Below are positions 33,693 through 43,173 of a DNA stretch of 64,000 bases, one piece after another. A program made the translations under genes and the position numbers. The stretch covers positions 111,015,039-111,079,038 of the forward strand of contig CM051460.1 in the NCBI GenBank assembly GCA_028095005.1, given 5' to 3'. The notes beneath the pieces were generated by a model. That model worked only from the letters and a program-made list of their open reading frames with translations, ran no database searches and had not been told where the DNA came from. The DNA is from Rhynchospora pubera. Its lineage: Eukaryota; Streptophyta; Magnoliopsida; Poales; Cyperaceae. Numbering within the stretch: the first letter of the stretch is position 1; every line of letters begins with the position of its first letter.

Positions 33693-34595
33693 TTAACTAA
33701 TGAAGTACATAGGATTTGGAAGCTTGAAAGATCTAGTGGCCATCGGAGATCCGAACAAGTCGCTCCATTGGTCGCCGGAGCTACCGTGAATCAGGTATCC
33801 TTCGGCTACTAACTCGGCTCTTTTCGATGATTTGTATACAACGGCAGTCTTGCCCTTGTCCGAATCACCCCTACACAATACCAACAATGATTAGATCACC
33901 TAATTAGACTTTTTTAAATTGAAATAAAATGTCTCATCCATGCGCTTCTAAATATGAAGATATCAGCCTCTGCAAAGATGCCTTGTAGAAATATTATACT
34001 TCTCTCCGCAGAAATAGGGGTCGAATAGCTTTGATAAGGACAGAAGGACTATAGGTGGTATTTAATATGTTTATAGAAGGCCATTATTGATTATACACTT
34101 GCAATTTGCACCAGTACACATCATAATTTTTAAAATAATATTTATATTATAAGAAATTTTGATAGTAATATTGAGAAAATTAAGAACTTGTTACCGATCG
34201 AAAGCTCATTGCTAAACAGTGAAGACCAGATTTTCTGGGACAGGAACTTAATGTGGACATTTTGTGGAGCGTCACTGACAGGTGAACCCACAAACTTAAA
34301 GCATAAAATTGAGTTCTAGGGGTCCCACTTACCAGTTATCAATATTATAAATTGGAAACAGTTGCCTATAGGTCGGTTGGGGAAGCAAAAGTGTCAGTAT
34401 CATTTAATTATTGCTGGAGTCGGATATGCTTGTTTCAAGTGACCATGTGATAAGTACATTGACTTCCAACAAAATTGATCTGATTAAGTATGCAAAGCAA
34501 ATTTTAAATTTATTTTTACATGTGTTCAGAAACCACCTATTTTCATGCAAATGAAAATTTAATGGCCAACGATTAATGGTTGAGGTCGTCTATTA

Positions 34596-34741
34596 GGCTC
34601 CGTTTGGATGGTGTGGGAATAAAAGAAAAAGGGAAGAAATATTGGAAAGTATGTAACTTTGTGAAGAATTTGAATTGTTTATAATAAATTTGAAAGTAAA
34701 AAAAACTATTCTCTTATTCTTACACACATCCAAACGGAGCC
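34596..34741. mobile_element. MITE, GGCTCCGTTTGGAT family, with TTA duplication
   Basis: Ends GGCTCCGTTTGGATG and CATCCAAACGGAGCC are perfect inverted repeats, with TTA on both sides (34593-34595 and 34742-34744). A 3-bp TTA duplication points to the PIF/Harbinger (Tourist) group. It lies in intron 2 of the disrupted phosphatase. Confidence 0.85.
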
Positions 34742-34877
34742 TTAAAAACTCTAGAGAATTTTTTTTTAACAAAGTGGGAAAGCTTAGTCTATTTTTATCT
34801 CAAAAAAAAAAGTTTAATGTAGAGTTTTCAGTTTTATAACTTCTATATTTATACAATCATAGCAATTTGTATTATTA

Positions 34878-35065
34878 GCTCCGTTTTGATGGCTTCTTCC
34901 CGGAATAAGGAATAAGGAATAACTACTTTTTACCGATAAATTTATTTCTAACCATCTAAATTTTTCACAAAAGTTACACACTTCCCAATAAATTTACCCC
35001 TTCCTAATAAATTTCTTCCCTTATTTCTTCTTCCTATCTTATTCTCAACGTATCCAAACGGAGCC
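34878..35065. mobile_element. MITE, GGCTCCGTTTGGAT family
   Basis: Ends GCTCCGTTTTGATGG and TATCCAAACGGAGCC. Interior nearly the same as the copy at 42985-43173 (GGCTTCTTCCCGGAATAAG). In intron 2 of the disrupted phosphatase. Confidence 0.75.
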
Positions 35066-35352
35066 ATTGAAAACAATGTCCAAAATATATATAGTCTCAT
35101 AACTTGTCCAACAAGCCATACTAATAAATTTCTATGTTCGGTACGTATGAGTGAAATTTATATATTCTCTCATGCTCGAGTCGCGCGAACATAACTTACT
35201 TTTGTTATACATCATTAAAAAAACAAAAATACCAAACTTTTCCGAGCTTGAGGGTAAAACATTAAAAAAGATTAAACTATTGCATAGGGGAGAAAACCCA
35301 GATGGGCAGGCATAGAAATGACAGATTGACAGGAAGTCACAATATTACTGGC

Positions 35353-35593
35353 CAGGAGCTGAGCCAGAAAATTATAATAGGAGGGGGACAAAATTTTAAA
35401 GATTGAACAATAAAATAGAAATTTATCTATGAAGAAGAATATTTTTTTCCTAAATCAGTGATTCATGATTAATCAGGGGGGCAAATTATAAAAATTTTCT
35501 AAAAAATAAAGAAAATATACATAAAAATTTTATTTTTTTTTGGAGCACAAGGGGGCAACTGCCCCAAGCAGCCTCCTATTGGCTCCGCCTCTG
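35353..35593. mobile_element. Short non-autonomous hAT element
   Basis: 241 bp starting CAGGAGCTGAGCCA and ending TGGCTCCGCCTCTG, with TTACTGGC duplicated exactly at 35345-35352 and 35594-35601. The 8-bp duplication and CAG ends fit hAT. In intron 2 of the disrupted phosphatase. Confidence 0.75.
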
Positions 35594-36013
35594 TTACTGG
35601 CGCTCTTTTCAATTTTCGATAAAACCAAACACTCATAATTTTTTGTTTTTAAAGTATGCTAGATTTATTCTCATGCAGAGCTTCACCAAATTTTATTGTA
35701 AAACCTATTATCGCCATTTATGAATGGAGACAGTATTTCTCGCCGTGTATTTTATGGAGACTGCGAAATTTTTTTTTTCCGAACACAATTTCGAGAATGC
35801 TTGATTATTGTGTGAAAATTTTTGTGTTTTGCCCCAATACTGATGTCATATATTTTAAATATTTAAATATAATTGAGAAAAAAGAGTGGTGGAGGTTAAT
35901 TTTCACTCCATTTATTTCCAAAAAAAAAATCAAACTTAATTCTATATTAACCAATGAATGAATTAAGAGTAAAAATAATTTATATACCTCAATATGAGCC
36001 TTGTCCATGAATG

Positions 36014-36338
36014 CACTACGGGAAAAAGGACCTTCTGTAACGGCACTTCTGTAACGGTTATTGAAATAACCGTTACAGAATAGTGAGGCATTAGGCGGGA
36101 AAATAGGCGCCACAAATCTGTAACGGTTATTATGAAACAACCGTAATAACATTTCCGTCATGGTCAGGGAAAAAAATGCATCAACCTTCTGTAACGGTTG
36201 TTGGATAATAACCGTTACAGATTTATTATATTCTGTAACGGTTATTATCCAACAACCGTTACATAGAGGCAAATAATTTTGTTTTTATTTTTTTAGTGAT
36301 TCTGTAACGGTTATTTGGAAATAACCGTTACAGAAAGG
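36014..36338. repeat. Left subterminal palindrome array of the CACTA element
   Basis: Five units of TCTGTAACGGTTATT joined to their complements, at about 36041, 36117, 36188, 36232 and 36300. Similar units recur at 38127-38290 and 41152-41620. Confidence 0.88.
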
Positions 36339-36690
36339 TTATGTATAAATAAAATATCATCCTCACTCATCTAACTCTCAGTCGCGCGCACTTTTCAACA
36401 TTCAAACGGATCAGAAGTTCAAAGTATATTTTCATGAACTCCTCTTTATTTAAATTATTTTGCATTTCGTTAATAATTTGAATATATATATAGGCATCAA
36501 TTTCGTTCATATAGTAAACGTCATCAAGTAGTAGCTAGCAATAATACACAGATCAGGTGAGAAAAGGAAGAGAGTGAATGCAAAGTAAAGAAGAATGCTC
36601 TTTGTTGATATTCCAAGAAGAAAATTTAAGGATTACAGCCATAAAGCATACAGAGCTAAACAAAAAATTTAAGACAAAGAGAAGAAGCAC

Positions 36691-37611
36691 TTAGAACTGC
36701 TGTACATTAAAGGAGGCATTAATAGCATTAAAGAACCAAGGCAGAAAACTTGAAGAGGCAATGGCTAAAAAGGGATCACCATTAGCAAAATGTACTGGCA
36801 AGGAGACACCAGAAGCTGATCCAGTAGGAGGAGCAACAGAAGCTGATTCAGTAGAAGTTGAATCGGTGTCAGTCGATGGTGGTGGAGGAGGTGGTGGAGG
36901 AGGTGGAGGAGGCACCCAAGGCCTGCCGGGGCCTACAAAAGGTGGTTCAGTGGGCCCTCCAACTTGTTCAAAACCTTCAATATGTACCCTAGCTCTGGCA
37001 GCTCGAGGGTCTGCAGAGATAACCAAATGATGAGGGATCTCTGAGGGATGAGCTCCTTTAATAAGCAAACGCAAATGAAGGAAGATCCCATCAGAGAAGT
37101 GAGGAGCAGTGAAAATTGGATAACCAAACCCAGACACCAGCATGTTAATGACACTTCTATTCCAGAGATGAAGAGGGGGACCAGTAATTCTGATTCTGGT
37201 ACGATAAAGAGGAGGTTCATAAACTGTACCAGCACGCTCAGTCCACCTTGTTAGAACCAATCTAACATTCTGCAGGTAAATGACACCTAGGCTGCAGATT
37301 TCATTCTTGACCCCTTGATTTGGGCAAACCAGAAGAAAATCTCCAGAGGTTGGGTGCACTGGAGAGAGACGATACTGGTGAACTGCAAAACCAAACTGAC
37401 GTGCAAGTCTGAATCCCAAGCGGTGCTCAAGATCAGGCGGAAGTAATCCTTCTGCTTGGAATGTAACAATCGCCGCTCTGTGCAGAACTTCATTTTCAGG
37501 GTCAAGATCTTGTATAGGAGAGTAAAACACATTTAAATGATCAGGTCTGAGATCTTCAAACTCAGCAGCACTGTTCATAGGCACAAATTGCCAATCATGA
37601 AGGTTTGCCAT
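36691..37611 (-). CDS. CACTA open frame 1: DUF4283-like, proline-rich linker
   Basis: 306 residues, starting MANLHDWQFVPM. Residues about 40-205 have the pattern of plant DUF4283/gag-like nucleic-acid-binding proteins (FLLVCPNQGVKN, VRLVLTRWTERAG, YRTRIRITGPPLHLWNRSVI, SGFGYPIF). A pure poly-proline run of 13-14 residues (about 240) and a Ser/Thr-rich segment follow, with a hydrophobic C-terminus. It lies inside the CACTA element on the same strand as the disrupted host gene. A CCHC-like fragment in another frame ends just upstream (37626-37830). It may bind nucleic acid. The family call is by eye and moderate. Confidence 0.6.
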   Translation of the reverse strand: MANLHDWQFVPMNSAAEFEDLRPDHLNVFYSPIQDLDPENEVLHRAAIVTFQAEGLLPPDLEHRLGFRLARQFGFAVHQYRLSPVHPTSGDFLLVCPNQGVKNEICSLGVIYLQNVRLVLTRWTERAGTVYEPPLYRTRIRITGPPLHLWNRSVINMLVSGFGYPIFTAPHFSDGIFLHLRLLIKGAHPSEIPHHLVISADPRAARARVHIEGFEQVGGPTEPPFVGPGRPWVPPPPPPPPPPPPSTDTDSTSTESASVAPPTGSASGVSLPVHFANGDPFLAIASSSFLPWFFNAINASFNVQQF

Positions 37612-37625
37612 ATCTGAAGAAAGAA

Positions 37626-37830
37626 CTAAAAAGGAGGAGAAGTGGAAGAGGCAGCAAGAGGGGATTGAGTATTAATAGATGGGGGAGGGAGAGGAGAAGG
37701 CAAAGAGATTAAAGGAAGAATTGAAGAAGTTCTCTGACAATTATGACCAAATTTAAGACAAACCAAGCACCTCTTCGGAAGACTACAACTTGATTCAGGT
37801 GTTCTGATATTGAGATTCTGATATTGATGA
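37626..37830 (-). pseudogene. Truncated CCHC-like segment upstream of CACTA frame 1
   Basis: The minus strand reads PKRCLVCLKFGHNCQRT, which resembles a CCHC zinc knuckle but has the last spacing shortened, then a Pro/Ser-rich tail and a stop 15 bases before the ATG of frame 1. A near copy, FVLNLVRTYLNHQ, with repeated CAGGTGTTCTGATATTGAG-type sequence lies just 5' of it, so this part is locally duplicated and decayed. Confidence 0.4.
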
Positions 37831-38030
37831 TTCAGGTACGTTCTGACCAAATTTAAGACAAACCAAGCACTTCTATCTAAGCTATTAATGATATTGAGAT
37901 TCTGATATTGTACGATTCTGATCTTGAGATTCTGATTTGATTGATACTTGTGAGGCAAACTAAATACTTTGTTTATTGTTTGTGTAATATGCATGATTAT
38001 ATATATGTTTGATATATGTGTGATATGTTG

Positions 38031-38310
38031 CATGTGTTTAATGTAAATTGGGTACCAATCTGGTACCAATTCGGCTAGCAAATTGGGCTAGCCAAAGCAA
38101 AAAAAGCGAAACAAAAAAAAGGACCTTCTGTAACGGTTATTAAGGAATAACCGTTACAGAATATTATAATTTCATTTTTTTTTGTTATAAACATTATCTG
38201 TATCAGTTATTACCTAATAACCGTTACAGAAGCCAATCTTCTGTAATAAGTCTTCTGTAACGGTTTGTTTAAATAACCGTTACAGAAAGGTTATGTATTT
38301 AGGTTAAGTC
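38031..38310. repeat. Internal leader and subterminal-like block, copy 1
   Basis: Runs from ATGTAAATTGGGTACCAAT through AAAAAGGACCTTCTGTAACGG and two or three palindromes to TACAGAAAGGTTATGTAT. The same order recurs at 41042-41260, and the last part resembles the element's left end at 36300-36345. Confidence 0.8.
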
Positions 38311-38519
38311 TTCCCAGCCGCATTCCTTTCTCTCTTCTTTTCATTTTATTCAAAGAAATACCTCTCTTATCCCTTCTGTTTCACTCCAAAAAATAGCAAA
38401 AAATTTATAAAAATTCTGAAAAAAAAAGAACAAAAATGAGAGCAGATTTGAGGTAAAAAAACAAAAAATTTGTATCGTATTTTTTCATATTTTTTCCTTA
38501 TTTATTTCGGTTTTTTCAT

Positions 38520-38640
38520 GAGAACGAGAGCAGATTCAACGGATCGATCGAAAGAACGAGAAGGAGAGCAGATTCAACGGATCGATCGAAAGAACGACAA
38601 GGAGAAGGAGAGCAGATTCAACGAATCGATCGAAAACTGG
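38520..38640 (+). repeat. Tandem repeat, about 42-48 bp x 3
   Basis: GAGAGCAGATTCAACGGATCGATCGAAAG occurs three times in a short open frame with no recognisable product. Confidence 0.85.
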
Positions 38641-39265
38641 ATAATTTTATATTTCTTCGGTACTTTCATAAACTCCTCTTTTTTCATATATATGCGATTT
38701 AGGGTTAACTGCTTTTTTTCCTTTTGCTTTTAAGTTGTAATTGACAAATAATTGAGCTTAATAATTGAGCTGAATTACGGTTGACAAACAATGCAATTTA
38801 CATAGGCTGACAAACAATGCTATGGTCAATAGTGTCTGCCAATTGCATACCAGAGGTGTACATGAAGAAATTTTGTGTGTTAAGTTTTGAATTTCTCCTT
38901 GCATATGTATTATTGACCTCTGGTATGCGCATGAATCAAATTGCCTGTTGGCCACAAATGTCAAATGTCAATAGAAACCTTTCTACTAAAGAGCAATTTA
39001 TATTGTTTCAAGCTTGATTCTGTATCTAAACATCACAAACATACATCTAAACATCACACAATTCTTGCCATTAACAGTACAATACAACAATAAATAACTG
39101 AGAAGTAAAAAAAAAAGGGCAGCATCTAGGTAGAGGATGTGTCATCAGTAGAGCCATTGCTCTTCTTTGCTGCTTCCTGCTTCTTTGCCAAATCCATGAA
39201 GGTTTTTTCCATGTCTGTTTTCAAGTCAGTGCAATTATTGAAAAAGTTAAATGTATATTTATGTA

Positions 39266-39575
39266 GAGCTATTCTCTACACTAGGATTTATGTAGAGCTA
39301 TTCTCTAAACTAGGATTTATGTATTCTCTAAACTAGGATTTATGTAGGATTTAAACTATAGAAGTTATTTAGGGCTTTTGAACATATTGTCTAGAAAGAA
39401 GCTATTCTCTAAACTAGGATTTATGTAGAGCTATTCTCTAAACTAGGATTTATGTAGAGCTATTCTCTAAACTAGGATTTATGTATTCTCTAAACTAGGA
39501 TTTATGTAGGATTTAAACTATAGAAGTTATTTAGGGCTTTTGAACATATTGTCTAGAAAGAAGCTATTCTCTAAG
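39266..39575. repeat. Nested tandem repeats in the CACTA element
   Basis: A short unit, CTATTCTCTAAACTAGGATTTATGTAGAG, recurs at least seven times within two larger copies of about 130-160 bases that each end GGGCTTTTGAACATATTGTC. Confidence 0.88.
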
Positions 39576-40817
39576 CTATTTAGGACTTCTGCACATATTG
39601 TTACTAGAAAGAAATGTAGAGTTACCTTCTGTGGAGAATGACATCTTGCTGGGCTCCTCTGAGGGTGTCTTCATGAGTTCATCAACTGATTGGTCCTCAG
39701 TAGGAGTTGTATTGTCACTCTCTGTGTCAGTTTTTTCATCCTCATCCTCATCAGTATCAGTCTCCTGAGAGCTTAGGTTGAACCCAGGGGGTACACTGGG
39801 CCCACTGGTGTGCCCTGGGCCCTCATGTTGAGCTCTGTGGCTCTCTTTCCTAGCCTGTTTCATCTCCTTCCTGAACTGTGCCTCAAGATCTTCTTGTACT
39901 CCTTTTCCTTTAGAAGTAGAGCTTGTAGGTTTGATTACCCTGGTGTCTCCAATGAGAACTCCTGTCTCCTTAGTTCTGCTTCCTCCCTTGGTTTGTGATC
40001 TAGTAATCATTGAGGGGATGACCTCATCTATCTTCCTTTTTTTTGCTTGAGTATTATTGGGGGTTGTGGTTTTTGCAGCCTTTTTCTTGGCTTTTCTCTT
40101 GCTCTGTCGCATGGTTGTAGTACTGCCAGAATCAACCCTATCAGGTGGATTGATACTTTGCAGTCTTGCCTCATCAGCAGGGGACCATTCAATCCTAGGC
40201 AAAGCTTTGATGTATTCATGACGTGGGTTTCTGATTTGTGGTTCCTCAACTACGTACTGAACACGAAGTAGGTCAATTTTTCCATTTCTTCTGTGTAATT
40301 CAAATGCACGAGAGGCTGGTATTCTATCCCTATGTTCAACCAATACTTCTACTCTAGCAAATCTGGCATCTATACCCATGTATGTTGGTGCATCAGCATG
40401 TAAAACTGTACCAAAAGGGAAAAAGATGTTTGCTCCATACCATGAGCACCATCCAAATGGAAGATCAGCAATTCTTACCCATAGCCTCACACTGTCTGCT
40501 CTGGGGTCTAGTTCCCTTGGAGGATCAATGAGGATGGGAAATGGCCGCCTCATGTTGTTTCCATATGTGATTTCAATAGTGCCTTTTCTAAACATCTCAT
40601 CGCGCCATTGCTCAGAGGGGCCGATGATGAGAAATCGGTTTTCTAGGAGTGTTGTCACTCTGTGTTGTCCTGCAGGGAGGCGTCTTCTCATCTCTATCAT
40701 GACATCAAGCAAAGTTACACCTTCCATGGTTTGGATGACAATGGATTTGGTGATCTCTGCACTGGCCGGAGCAGTGATGTCGTCTTCATCAACTCTGATG
40801 GGATCAAGGTTTTCCAT
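39576..40817 (-). CDS. CACTA open frame 2: DUF4283-like with basic and acidic tail
   Basis: 413 residues. Residues about 10-205 resemble the DUF4283 domain of plant gag/LINE ORF1-type proteins (VTTLLENRFLIIGPSEQWRD, DSVRLWVRIADLPFGWCSW, DARFARVEVLVEHRDRIPAS). There follow basic clusters that could act as nuclear signals (KRKAKKKAAK; KKRKIDE), a charged helical segment, and a very acidic tail (ETDTDEDEDEKTDTESDN). No zinc knuckle or DDE motif is present. It lies on the same strand as frame 1, and its upstream region (41042-41260) repeats the leader of frame 1. It could be the element's DNA-binding partner of a transposase supplied elsewhere; this is inference. The last ~20 residues run into the tandem repeat, so the true C-terminus may differ. 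Confidence 0.65.
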   Translation of the reverse strand: MENLDPIRVDEDDITAPASAEITKSIVIQTMEGVTLLDVMIEMRRRLPAGQHRVTTLLENRFLIIGPSEQWRDEMFRKGTIEITYGNNMRRPFPILIDPPRELDPRADSVRLWVRIADLPFGWCSWYGANIFFPFGTVLHADAPTYMGIDARFARVEVLVEHRDRIPASRAFELHRRNGKIDLLRVQYVVEEPQIRNPRHEYIKALPRIEWSPADEARLQSINPPDRVDSGSTTTMRQSKRKAKKKAAKTTTPNNTQAKKRKIDEVIPSMITRSQTKGGSRTKETGVLIGDTRVIKPTSSTSKGKGVQEDLEAQFRKEMKQARKESHRAQHEGPGHTSGPSVPPGFNLSSQETDTDEDEDEKTDTESDNTTPTEDQSVDELMKTPSEEPSKMSFSTEGNSTFLSSNNMCRSPK

Positions 40818-41041
40818 GGTTGGTTTTTGAGTAGAGAGATAGGAGGGAGAAGTGAGAAATTAGTTTGAAACTGAAAAGGCGTGGGGTTCTACAGTTTGGT
40901 CATTTATAGTAGAAATGATGAGTTTGAAACTGAAAATATGAAGAGTTGCGTGCTTTAATTTGAATTGTAATCATATGAAGAGTTGCGTGCTTTAATGAGT
41001 GTTCAGATAAGCATCTCTTGGAGTACTGGATTGAATTGTAA

Positions 41042-41635
41042 CAGTATGCTGCATGTGTTATCTAATGTAAATTGGGTACCAATTTGGTACCAATTCGGCT
41101 AGCAAATTGGGCTAGCCAAATCAAAAAAAGCGAAACAAAAAAAAGGACCTTCTGTAACGGTTATTAAGGAATAACCGTTACAGAATATTATAATTTCATT
41201 TTTTTTATTATAAACATTATCTGTAACGGTTATTAGAGAATAACCGTTACAGAAGAGTGGCTTCTGTAACGGTTATTAGAGAATGACCGTTACACATGTT
41301 CTCCAAAAAGCTGTACCAGATTTCCCTTGCATAATACTATAACGGTTATTAGATAATAACCGTTACAGAAGAGTGGCTTCTGTAACGGTTATTAGAGAAT
41401 AACCGTTACACATGTTCTCCAAAAAGCTATACCAGATTTCCCTTGCATAATACTATAACGGTTATTAGATAATAACCGTTACAGAAGATTGGCTACTGTA
41501 ACGGTTATTAGAGAATAACCGTTATAGATCTGTAACGGTTATTAGACATTCTGTAACGGGGGCTACAGTAACGTTTCGTGTACCGTTACAGAAGTCTTTT
41601 ATTAACCGTTACAGAAGCCAAAATTTCGCGTAGTG
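41042..41635. repeat. Right leader copy and subterminal array of the CACTA element
   Basis: 41042-41160 repeats the block at 38031. 41152-41620 holds about eight GTAACGGTTATTAGAGAATAACCGTTAC-type units, two of them within an exact-looking ~115-bp duplication (41265-41380 and 41380-41495). Confidence 0.85.
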
Positions 41636-42606
41636 ATGGTAGCCGGCATACAAGAGATTCTTTTCAGTTATGCTTCTTTGGCTCTCATCTCGACCGGTCA
41701 AGATAACCGCATGAAAACCTAATTTTAGAAGCTCATAGTACAGTTTTATACTTGCTGGTAATGCTGTTGCTTTTGCTTGAAACACCCACTCATCCCAGGC
41801 AGTTTCATTGAATTTTTTGGACCTGCCAAAATAAAATAAGACAAAATATATATTATAATGGAGAAGAACTTGAGGTTTCAAATTTCAATCCAAAACCAAT
41901 GATTAATGAATTGGCATATATTGGACTTCTTTGTGCTTCTTTACTGTTGAAATACAAGCAAATTAGCTTTAACCAATTGTGCTTTGTGCAAGTAATTAAC
42001 AAATACAATGTTTCTCTAGCTTACCCCCATCCATTGGCCTTATAATACGGTACATTAGATAAGAGCGTTTCATCGATGTCAAAAACCCAGATATCCTTGC
42101 CATCTCCTGCCAATGTCACATTCTTAGCGAAAGTAAGCGAATCTTGCGCCACCATGTCGGAGTCGGATCGATACTTCCCTTCCTGTATGTAGTTGGCCAC
42201 AAATGAGACGCATATTTCTGGTATAGTCGACCATTTACCCGCATTATTGGTCTCCGCTGAGAGCCTCCAGCTGTCACAGTACTGGTCATCGGACCAACCG
42301 GAACGTCCAGTCGAGAGGAGGAACCTCGGGTCATCCGGTGGTGATTTGAGGATGGATCTTGCAGCGCTGCCGGAGGAGAAGAAAGAGACGAGGAGCAAGG
42401 AGAGGACAGCTGGCAGTGGTGTTGGTATCATTTTGGTGATGTATGTATTATGGGAAATATTGAGGTCTTGTGTATTTATGGCTTCTTTGTTCATGATCGA
42501 GAGCTCAATTATTTGCTCGGTTTTCCAAAATAATAATATTGTTTTTTTTATATTGAAGTTGACATATGTCACATGTTTAGCTTAGCTGGAGTCGAGACAC
42601 TTCGGA

Positions 42607-42984
42607 AATTAGAACTAGGGTGGATAACGTGTTAGAAGAAACGGAATGGATCATTTCGTTTACCGTGCACTTCCATCAATAGTATGTTCGTTTCATTTCG
42701 TTTTCATTCTGTTTTAGAAACGAAAGGATGTTCCGTTCCGTTAGATGTTTCGTTTGGACGGAATAGAATAGAACGACGTTATTTCAACATAGAATTGCAC
42801 GTCGAAACGAAAGCGAAATCACTCATTCTATTTACCGTTTCGTTTCGAAAATGATATGTCTTCTCATTTTGTTAACCATTCCATTTTTTAGAATGAAATA
42901 GATTTTTGTACCGTGAATGGTTCCGTTTGGACAGAACGGAACGGTTTGGTGAATCAACGTATTCCTGCGCCCAGTTCTAATTAG
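42607..42984. mobile_element. Short inverted-repeat element upstream of the disrupted phosphatase
   Basis: Ends AATTAGAACTAGGGTGGAT and GCGCCCAGTTCTAATT are inverted. The interior is full of GAAACGAAACGGAAC-type sequence in both orientations, so it can fold back on itself. No coding. Confidence 0.5.
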
Positions 42985-43173
42985 GGTTCCGTTTGGATGG
43001 CTTCTTCCCGGAATAAGAAATAAGAAATAACCAATTTTTACCAATAAATTTATTTCTAACCATCCAAACTCTTCACAAAAGTTACACACTTCCCAATAAA
43101 TTTATCTCTTCCCAATAAATTTCTTTCCTTCTTCCTTCTTCCTACCTTATTCTCAACGCATCCAAACGGAGCC
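42985..43173. mobile_element. MITE, GGCTCCGTTTGGAT family
   Basis: Ends GGTTCCGTTTGGATGG and GCATCCAAACGGAGCC. Close sister of the copy at 34878-35065; both contain GGCTTCTTCCCGGAATAAG and CCCAATAAATTTCTT. Confidence 0.8.

Larger units (their letters stand above)
36014..41635 (-). mobile_element. CACTA (En/Spm) transposon without recognisable transposase
   Basis: A 5622-bp element. Its ends are CACTACGGGAAA and, at the right, the complement of CACTACGCGAAA. ATG is duplicated at 36011-36013 and 41636-41638, the 3-bp size of CACTA elements. Both ends carry arrays of GTAACGGTTATT..AATAACCGTTAC palindromes, the usual subterminal layout bound by the element's own protein. The interior has two minus-strand open frames of gag/DUF4283-like character. 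No TNPD-type transposase is seen, so it is probably non-autonomous. Leader sequence at 38031-38290 recurs at 41042-41260, suggesting a two-unit origin. Confidence 0.93.
33693..42431 (-). pseudogene. Second VSP-like acid phosphatase, exon 2 split by a CACTA transposon
   Basis: Minus-strand exons are 42431-42025 (407 bases), exon 2 in two parts (41822-41639 and 36013-35988) and 33870-33693 (178 bases). Counting the ATG target duplication once, exon 2 is 210 bases, exactly as in the paralogue at 29287. All splice sites are GT..AG with the same phases, and the joined frame would be 264 residues with no stop. A signal peptide, DQYCDSWRL, FDIDETLLSN, TGRDE and GSSGDQWSDL are all present. The start at 42431 is chosen by alignment with the paralogue; an upstream in-frame ATG adds non-signal sequence. 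A 5.6-kb element sits in the AGYH/SWTRLILR coding segment. Unless the element is spliced out, the product loses its C-terminal third. The rest is undamaged, so the insertion is recent or the locus is still selected. Confidence 0.92.

Noticed and set aside
36041..41600. Regularly repeated palindromes resembling a CRISPR array
   Set aside because: The sequence is plant nuclear DNA, the units are the subterminal repeats of a CACTA element, and the spacers are neither uniform in length nor unique.
42432..42572. N-terminal extension of the second phosphatase from ATG 42572
   Set aside because: It would put a non-signal sequence ahead of a signal peptide; the paralogue starts at the equivalent of 42431.
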